Origin: Haematococcus lacustris
Taxonomy: Eukaryota; Chlorophyta; Chlorophyceae; Chlamydomonadales; Haematococcaceae
Direction of reading: 5' to 3'
Assembly: GCA_030144725.1 (NCBI GenBank)
Contig: JASKMD010000031.1
Location: 12,060,068-12,124,067, forward strand
Length of the DNA: 64,000 nucleotides
Every line of letters starts with the position of its first letter. Positions within the stretch are counted from its first letter, which is position 1. This document shows, in pieces, positions 46,601-64,000 of the stretch. The notes beneath the pieces were generated by a model. That model had not been told where the DNA came from. It did no database searches and saw nothing but the letters and a program-made list of their open reading frames with translations. Both the position numbers and the translations under genes were made by a program.

Positions 46601-49600
46601 GTGGCAGTCTGTAGCTGCTGCTCGTCCGCCAGCTGCTGCTGCGTGGCTGTGTGTAGCTGCTTCTCGTCAGCCAGCTGCTGCTGCACACCTGTCAGCTGCT
46701 GTTGTGTGGCAGTGTGTAGCTGCTGCACGCCTTTCAGCTGTAGCTGCACGTCTGCCAGCTGCTGCTGTGTAGCAGATTTGAGCACCTCACCCTCCGCCAG
46801 CAGCTGCTCCATTGTCGCCAGCCTATCTTCTGCGTCATGCAATTGCACCTGAAGGTCGTGCTGCTGTTTTAGGGAGGCTAACAACTTCTGTTGGAGCTCA
46901 TGGGCCTGCTGTTGGCTTGAAACTATCTTCTGGTGTGCAATGCCAAGCAGCTGCTGCATATCCTGGAGCTGCTGCTCAGCACTCCTCAAGTGCCGGTCAT
47001 TGTCCAGCAGCTGCTGCTGCACACCACTCAGGGCATCCCAGGTGGCCTCCAGCTGCTGCTGGCTGGTTGCCTGATCCTTCTGACTGTTAAGCAACTGCTG
47101 TCCCAGCTCCCTGACTTGCTTATTGGCAGCTTCCAGCTGCTGCTCAGCTTCCAGTAACTGCTGCTTGGTGCTGATGTGAAGCAAGTGGTCCATCTCCATC
47201 TGGTGGTGGGCAGTAGATACCTGGTCTTGCAAAGCATGGTGCCGCTGTTCCGAAGTGAGTAGACGAGCCGTAGCCTCATCCAGCTGAAGCTTGAGCCCCG
47301 CAGCTTCTCTGCTTGCCACTTCCCTGGCAGCTTGAGCAGCAGCAACCTGCTCCGATGCCACCGCCTGCATCTCCTGCTCCTGCCTGGTCTTGATCTCCAC
47401 TGTAGCACTGATCTGCTGGGCGGCAGCCTGCACAGCTGATGCCATGGCGTCTGTGCGGTCCTGCAGCTGTGAGCGATGCTGCTCAGCTGCAGCTGCCAGC
47501 TTGGCGTCCAGCTCAGTGATCCGCAGCTCTTGCTGGGCTAGCTGGGCTGCATGGAGTACGCTGAGCTCGTTAACAGAGTGCTGCAGGCTGGCGGTGTGCT
47601 GGGCAGCAAGCTCTTGCAGTGCCTCTGTGTGCTGTGCCTCCTGCTCGGCCAAAGCCTGAATGGCAGCGTCGCGGGACTGGGCTGTGCGCTCCATTCTATG
47701 CTCCAGCTCCAGGACGAGGGCGCCTTGCTGACTTTGGAGCTGCTGCGTCTGCTCCCGCAGCCCCAGCACCTGAGCTACCAGCTCGTCTCGTTCCTGCTGT
47801 GTAGCTTGGATTGCTTGGCTGTGCTTCTGAGTGAGCTGTGCAATTGCGTGCTGTGACTCCCTGCTGGCGAGCTCATGCATCTCTACCTGCGCAATGCCAT
47901 GGCTGCCAGGCATGTGATAGTGCACCTGTGGTAGCATTTTGAAGATCATACTCGACAATGTGGGATGTATAAACATGCTCGCCAGGCAAAGGGAGGTGGT
48001 GGTGCTTGACACTTCAGTCTTGTTGTCACTGCCACCCACTGCCATCCCAGGGCAAGGAGTACCCCTAGCTAGGTTACAAGCGGTTGCGAGACCACATGCC
48101 CAAGGCCCAGCAGCAGCAGCCTATTGAGGCACACTAGTGTGTGCCCTCCCATATGAGTTGCTACCAGTAGTGGTACAGTAGTGTGTGCCTTCCCACTTGA
48201 GTTGTCATTAGCTTACAATCAGTGCATGTCCGTCATGCCAACTCTAGGCTACAGCCCTGTCACAGGGGTCATGTAGGTGAAAGGCGCCCATGCCATGTGC
48301 ATGGGAACATAACTCCAAACAAACAAAACACCCCGCTGGTGAGGGTCCTATCATTCCGCCCACACAGTGTGTGAAAGGTGTACTGTGGTTATACAAACAC
48401 AGCCCTAGTGGGTGGGCCCTATGAGGCTTCTTTTGCTGCTGCACATGTTGTCCAAGGATGAATGAGGAGCATGGTGCTACCACTCTACTCGAGCTCACCT
48501 GCTGAGCCAGCAACTTCATCAGGCTAGACACCTGGTCCTGGGCAGTGGCAGCTTCTGCCTGCAGTCAATGCGCCAGCATGCCGCCCAGTGGCAGGAATAA
48601 GGCAATCAGACAATCAAAACAGGCTTGCAGCCGTGACATAGACACACCAATGAAAACACAGCATTCAAAGGCAGCATGAATGATCTTCTGAGTAGAAAGA
48701 TGTAATGTAGCAGGCCTGAAATGAAGGTCAGTGACACACCCTGGCTGCGGTCAGAAGCGCCTCCAGCTCAGCCTCCTTTTCTGCCTGCTTCGCCTCGGGC
48801 AGTATGCAGGTTGAAGCTGACTCCAGCGCCGCCAGCTGCTTTTGCGCTTGGGACAACTGAAGCCTCAAGGCTTCATTCTCCAAGAGCTGGGCCTGCAGGA
48901 CTAGACAGCACCTCATGTCATGGCTGTCACAGCAGCGATTGGCAGCTGGGGCAAATCTTGTACGGCTGCGATTAAATGTGACAACAGTTTGCTCCGCAGC
49001 ACCTCGTGCAGCAATCAACTGTCAACTCTAAAACACGATGCTAGGTGCAGCACTGCTGTCATCACACCGTGCAATGCATGTGCAAGTGCCTGCTGCGACC
49101 AGGCATGCAGGGATCATTGCCCAGCCAGTGTGCAAATGAGCCCACCTGGGCCAAGGCAGCAGCAAACAACACAGCACAGGCATAGGCTCACGCCCCTTAC
49201 ATGACTGCACCGGTCAACCTCACCTGGGCGACGAGCTTTGTACGCTTGTACTTTATCATCAGCTGCTGTACAGCTGGTCCAGTGGGCTCCTGACTGCTGA
49301 GCTGGATCGATGGCGCAGACCCAGTGCCCGCCCTAGCTCCATCAGCCACCTGAGGGCCTGGTGCAGCACCCTGACCATGGGGCTGCTCGCCAGGGGTTGC
49401 ACTAGACCTGCTCGCCAGGGGTTCCACCTGCAGCTGTGCAGGTCCTGGAAGCTGTGAGATGCCTGCTGGAATGTGGAAGGCAGTTGGGGATGGTGAGGAG
49501 TGGATGGCGGCCAGGAGCCAGGCCGGCTGCTGCTTTGCTGGGCTGGATGCTGGGCTGGTGCCCTGGTTGGGGGGAGGGGGCTGCCAGAATCCGTCAGCAA

Positions 49601-51526
49601 CCTGCACAGCACACCAAAAGTGGACCTATATGTATGCCAAGCTCCGCCTGCCTCAGGGACAATTGTGGTTGAATTGTGTGATGCCGCGAGGGATACTTGT
49701 CTGAGTTTCAGCTATGGGCAACAGGGTGACAGGTCAGGGAAGCAAGGGGTGACGAAATGGTTGGTCTGAGCTACTCTCGCTTGCAAAAGGGGCAGGAGGT
49801 AGGGGTGAGGGGCAGGCAGCATCAGGTAGGGGTACGGGATCAGGGAAGTAGAAAATATGTAGAAACGGCACAGATACCCAATCGCTGTGGCACTTGCTTG
49901 GCCTTGCCACCTCAGGTTCAGGGACCTGCTTGCGGTCAAAAACACGTGACCAAGTGCCCTCTTCTTGCCTTGATAATGCTTCACTCAAAGCAACTGGGCC
50001 AGGAGGATGTGTGGGTGTGTGCTCGATCACACCCTGTTGCGCGGAGGGTTGCTGCAGAAGAAGCATGAGACGTTCACCTGTAGCCTTGCATTGGGGAGTG
50101 GATGGGGGTGTGGAGGGTGGCCACAGTGCCGTCAGCGTACACCTGGACTTGTTGGTGCATGGGAGGCCCTGACAGGGACAGCTGCATTGCAAGACAGCAA
50201 GTTCTTACGTGGGTAGGGTGTGACGACACAGTCCAAGCACATGGCATGCGGAGGATGAGGAGCCGACCTAGCTGTGGCTGAGGAGAGTGATGTCAATAGA
50301 GTGTGAAGGGATGCCAGGAGCCAGCATCTAGGCACCGCTGCCTTTATCCCAACACATGTGCTGCAGCCCCTCTTGCTGCTGTAGTTCATCAGCTGCGCCC
50401 ATCAGTACCAACCCTAACCTCAACAGCAGGGCAACTAGCGGTTGTCCTATCCAGCATTGAACATGCAGCGGATTGGGGAGAGCAGGCCATTAGATTAGTA
50501 CATGCATGTCATGCCCACTCTAGACTTTAGCCCTTATGGGTCAGGCAATGGTTTAGGTGGTAGGCGCCCATGCACATGTGCACACACAGCCCACACAGCA
50601 GCTTAACAACTTTTGAGCATTCCCGCTGGTGGTCCCTAGTGGTCTCTAGTAGTCTGACTCAAGTGGAGGCCCTAGTCAGGGAAGAGGGGGCTGATGAGGA
50701 ATGTACGACGTGTAAGCTGTGCACATGTAAGCGGTGTGTAAGCTGTGCACAATGTGTAAGCGGTGTGTAAGCTGGGCACCGGCTTCACCAGTGGTCAGTC
50801 TTCACTCACCTCACTGGCACCAAAGACACCTCGGAAAGCTTCAGCAGCCTGCTGGCCAGGCGAGCCAGCGCTTGCCACTGAGGTGTTGGGGCTGGTGATG
50901 ATAGGCTGCCTGCCTGCCTGGCCAAGGCCTCTGCTGTGGTGTGGCAGTGGGCTAGGGCCACGGCTGCTAGGCCTGTCGTTGAGTTGCACTGACATCTGTT
51001 TCTTGGCTGCATTGTTGCTAGCAGGGCTGGACCTGGCCGGACTGGGCTTTGTAACCGAATGCGAGGCAGGTGGCGGTGACGAATATGAGGTGTGCATGGC
51101 AGACCTGGTAGGTGTTTGAGCTGTACTGCCTGCTCCCCTCCACCGTCCTCTGCTGCCTTGGGTTTCACGGGACGGTGAGGTTGGTGGTCTTGGAGTTGCT
51201 CGCATCTCTGGCAAGGGAAGCTGACTCTGGCTTGACCAGTCATTGATCTGCATCTGGCACAGCTGCCTGTTTGTCCTCTGTATGCTGTACGCTTGCGATT
51301 TGCAGGCCCTAGGAGCTTACCTGCGATGAAACAAATCGTGCTCTGACGCCTTCCTGCATCAAGAAAGAAGGGATGTTGAATGTATGTATGTGTGTGTGTT
51401 TTGTGTTGCCCATGCCATGTGTATAGAAGGTAATTCATTGGGGGCCTTAAGTGAGACACATACCAGCTCCTTAAACAGCTGCTCAATCTCCGCGCTTATC
51501 TCAGCACTGTCCGCGGCATGCGACAT
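37651..51526 (-). CDS. Giant coiled-coil protein with heptad-locked repeats
   Basis: Fifteen minus-strand exons: 51464-51526, 51321-51353, 50810-51253, 50078-50181, about 49926-49983, 49224-49601, 48740-48892, 48499-48558, 43995-47886, 43248-43423, 42812-42964, 42037-42477, 41645-41794, 39884-40988 and 37651-39395 (TGA); 8,955 nt, about 2,984 residues, all phases consistent. Starts MSHAADSAEISAEIEQLFKE; exon 4 has VQVYADGTVATLHTP. Exons 7-13 are dominated by coiled coil rich in Q, A, E and L; the largest exon carries the repeat array. Exons 14-15 are Pro/Ser/Gln-rich with a helical segment (LFDQLRQFATTSRS). No enzymatic domain and no family recognised; long coiled coils of this kind are typical of centriolar, flagellar, Golgi or cytoskeletal scaffolds. 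Exon 5 boundaries are the least certain. Confidence 0.75.
39417..39842 (+). repeat. 5'-truncated Fanzor-like copy plus 3' module, copy 3
   Basis: Up to 39588 the plus strand encodes the family C-terminus (RIGESRSRPLELCW, GKEYPGLGYKRLREKP, a Gln run, PPAEAQ, TAG). It is followed by the conserved non-coding module to 39842. It lies in the intron between coiled-coil exons 14 and 15, antisense to that gene. Confidence 0.85.
41000..41515 (+). repeat. 5'-truncated Fanzor-like copy, copy 4
   Basis: 41000-41329 encodes TKGKGKAQGKAAKAKP-like linker, then CLDRDCYAALNMQHIG (the DRDxNAAxN RuvC-III motif), LPALPAKGKEYSGL and a Gln-rich end with TAG at 41327-41329. A shortened 3' module follows. This is the best-preserved catalytic-end fragment among the truncated copies. 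Confidence 0.85.
43582..43922 (+). repeat. 5'-truncated Fanzor-like copy plus 3' module, copy 5
   Basis: 43582-43659 encodes the last 25 residues (PGLGYKRLRDKPPKAQ, PAEAQ, TAG) and the full 3' module follows. It lies in the intron after the giant coiled-coil exon and is nearly identical to the module at 39589-39842. Confidence 0.85.
44700..46750 (-). repeat. Coding array of 63-bp and 42-bp units (coiled coil)
   Basis: On the minus strand the repeats are QLAGVQQQLADEQQLHTATQ plus Q (21 residues, 63 bp) and QLADEQQLQTATQQ (14 residues, 42 bp), alternating in a higher-order pattern. Both lengths are multiples of seven, so the heptad phase is never broken. The plus-strand frames are also open, giving artefactual Cys/Ser-rich and Ala-rich ORFs of about 700 codons. 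Confidence 0.93.
48045..48360 (+). repeat. Degenerate Fanzor-like 3' fragment, copy 6
   Basis: Remnant C-terminus with an internal stop (GKEYP, TAG, LGYKRLRDHMPKAQQQQ, PIEAH) to 48137, then a partly duplicated and truncated 3' module. Intronic and antisense to the coiled-coil gene. Confidence 0.75.
50437..50694 (+). repeat. Fanzor-like fragment plus 3' module, copy 7
   Basis: A short coding remnant around NMQRIGESRP (50458-50490), then the 3' module from TTAGTACATGCATGTCATGC to GAGGGGGCTG. Intronic and antisense to the coiled-coil gene. Confidence 0.8.
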
Positions 51527-52335
51527 CGTCGGCCCGGTCAAGGTCGGTCAAAGCTAGTAGATACAGCAACACGATACATCTCTCCCTTGCATCTGGTTGT
51601 TCAAGGTAATTGCGGACGACAAATCGGTGTTGCGACAGAATGATCAGGGTGACTCTCACGTAAAACTTGCAAGTACTATTGAGGCAAGACAGGGCATGAC
51701 TGCACCATTGACCCATGCGTTGAACCAATTCAGCTCAGAGCAGCTCAGAGCAACCAGAGGGACACTAACCCCTGACTGTTCCTCTGGTGGTGAATACACA
51801 ACGCTAGGCGCATGAGCATCGATACTTAGGGCCATGTGGCGAGCAACCGACCAAGGCGTGTCCACTGGCTTGTGTCTGCTATGTGTTAAGCTGCCTGTAT
51901 TGACGGCACTCTCGAGTTCTTTGTGGTGGCTTCCTGTGGCGCGCTTGCATGATAAATGTGTCGAGTGGGGCAACATACGCACTGGCACAATGGCACTTGG
52001 AGGTGAAACGTGTGTTATGTGACACAAGTCTCAACACCGATGTCCATTACAATTCTTGGTCTACAAGGTTGGCATGCCATCATGTATGCTCGACGATGCA
52101 ACCCTGTATGCTGTAGCATACGAACACCCTTGCCTGCCATTGCAGCTTCACAATGCACACTGCATCATCCTCTACTGATCCGCATGCCATTCGAAGTACA
52201 CGTCAATCAGGTCGGCTTTGACCTTGGCAAGCCCCTAGCACGAGGCACTCCTTAGTTCCCACCTCATGTGCATACGGCCAAGCACTCTTGTGTATTCTTG
52301 CGGATCTGTGGGTCTCGTGCTCAAGCGCCACACTG
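51527..52335. promoter_or_regulatory. Upstream region of the coiled-coil gene
   Basis: 809 bp between the end of the kelch gene and the start of the coiled-coil gene, both on the minus strand. No ORF of note. It should contain the promoter of the coiled-coil gene and the kelch 3' UTR. Confidence 0.45.
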
Positions 52336-63398
<11,063 letters not shown>

Positions 63399-64000
63399 CT
63401 GCAGTCAGGCACGGCAGCGGCATGGAGCCTGTGATACTAAGTGCATGGGCGGCCTTGCCTAGCTCCTCCTCTGTGCTAGGCTGCAGGCTGGGCTGCTGCG
63501 GGTGCCAGTCAGGTGGGGGTGCAGGCGCCCCTGGGGCCCCTGCCCTGATGAGCAGCCTGGTGGCGAACCCAGCACCCACCCCCTCAGCCGACAGCCCCCT
63601 GAGCACTGCAGATGCAGGTGCAAAGCAGGTGGGTGCCCTGCCCAACACTAGGCAGGCAGGGCAGCGGCAGTGGCAGTGGCTGTGACACCACCCCAACGGC
63701 CACATTCTGCCACTAGGGCACAGCACTGGACCCCTTCCTGCTGACCCGGCTGTGCTGTGGCCCTGGTACTGCTGCCGACCCCGGCCTCCCACCCCCTCCC
63801 CAGCCCACAGCAATGAAAGACCTGCTCAGCAGTCCAGGGCACACAGGGTGGCCACCTACCCATTCAATGCCACGCCAGCCACCTCCTCACAGACCTTGGT
63901 CCATACTAGCAACATCCACCCCCTTACCCACCACCCTGTCTGCTGGCCGACTGCTGTGTGTGGCAGCAAGTGGCTACCAGATCAGTGCCATGTGATGATG
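63399..64000. other. Right end of the window, upstream of the first kelch exon
   Basis: Presumably intron or 5' sequence of the kelch gene. A stretch at 63420-63530 reads PSLQPSTEEELGKAAHALS on the minus strand and might be coding, but it does not match the expected kelch lead-in. Nothing else is supported. Confidence 0.3.

Noticed and set aside
44682..46852. Plus-strand Cys/Ser-rich (721 codons) and Ala-rich (696 codons) ORFs and a minus-strand Ser-rich ORF (663 codons)
   Set aside because: Alternative frames of the coiled-coil array; no domain sense and no continuation outside the repeat.

Overview
The window is nuclear DNA from a GC-rich, intron-rich green alga. Three things point there: genes made of many short exons with good GT-AG (and some AG|GCAAG) junctions, TGTAA polyadenylation-type signals just after stop codons, and a gene (CGL160) found only in the green lineage. 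Dispersed copies of a TnpB/Fanzor-like protein whose C-terminus I associate with Haematococcus lacustris make that genus my best guess; the species is inferred, not shown. I found no prokaryotic operons, RNA genes or CRISPR arrays.

Layout. (1) About 0.1-15.2 kb, plus strand: one large gene encoding a TIR-like domain, TPR-type repeats and a long tail of about forty-four 30-residue repeats. Its 3.6-kb intron carries a minus-strand Fanzor-like gene (2.2-4.3 kb), an inverted-repeat element and flanking direct repeats. (2) 16.7-19.3 kb, plus: CGL160, a chloroplast ATP-synthase assembly factor. (3) 19.8-25.0 kb, plus: an 11-exon class I sirtuin. (4) 25.9-26.7 kb: a hAT-like transposon remnant with an 8-bp target duplication. 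(5) 26.8-29.4 kb, plus: a small DUF3253 gene, intact except for one in-frame TGA exactly where the family has a conserved Cys. (6) 30.1-35.2 kb, minus: a plastid-type alpha/beta hydrolase. (7) 37.7-51.5 kb, minus: a 15-exon coiled-coil giant of about 2,980 residues with a heptad-locked repeat array. (8) 52.3-63.4 kb, minus: a KLHDC4-like kelch gene with an IQ motif and a 5.2-kb intron filled by a 36-bp minisatellite; its 5' end was not found.

Exon models were built by hand and checked by reading-phase continuity. For genes 2, 3, 6, 7 and 8 the summed exon lengths are divisible by three and every junction keeps phase. The genes are unrelated housekeeping or structural genes; nothing suggests co-regulation. 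Repeats dominate: arrays with units of 3 to 90 bp, and seven plus-strand copies of a conserved module that follows the Fanzor-like stop codon. The best candidates for something new are the Cys-to-TGA DUF3253 gene, the structured 3' module of the Fanzor-like family as a possible guide-RNA gene, and the TIR-TPR-repeat protein.
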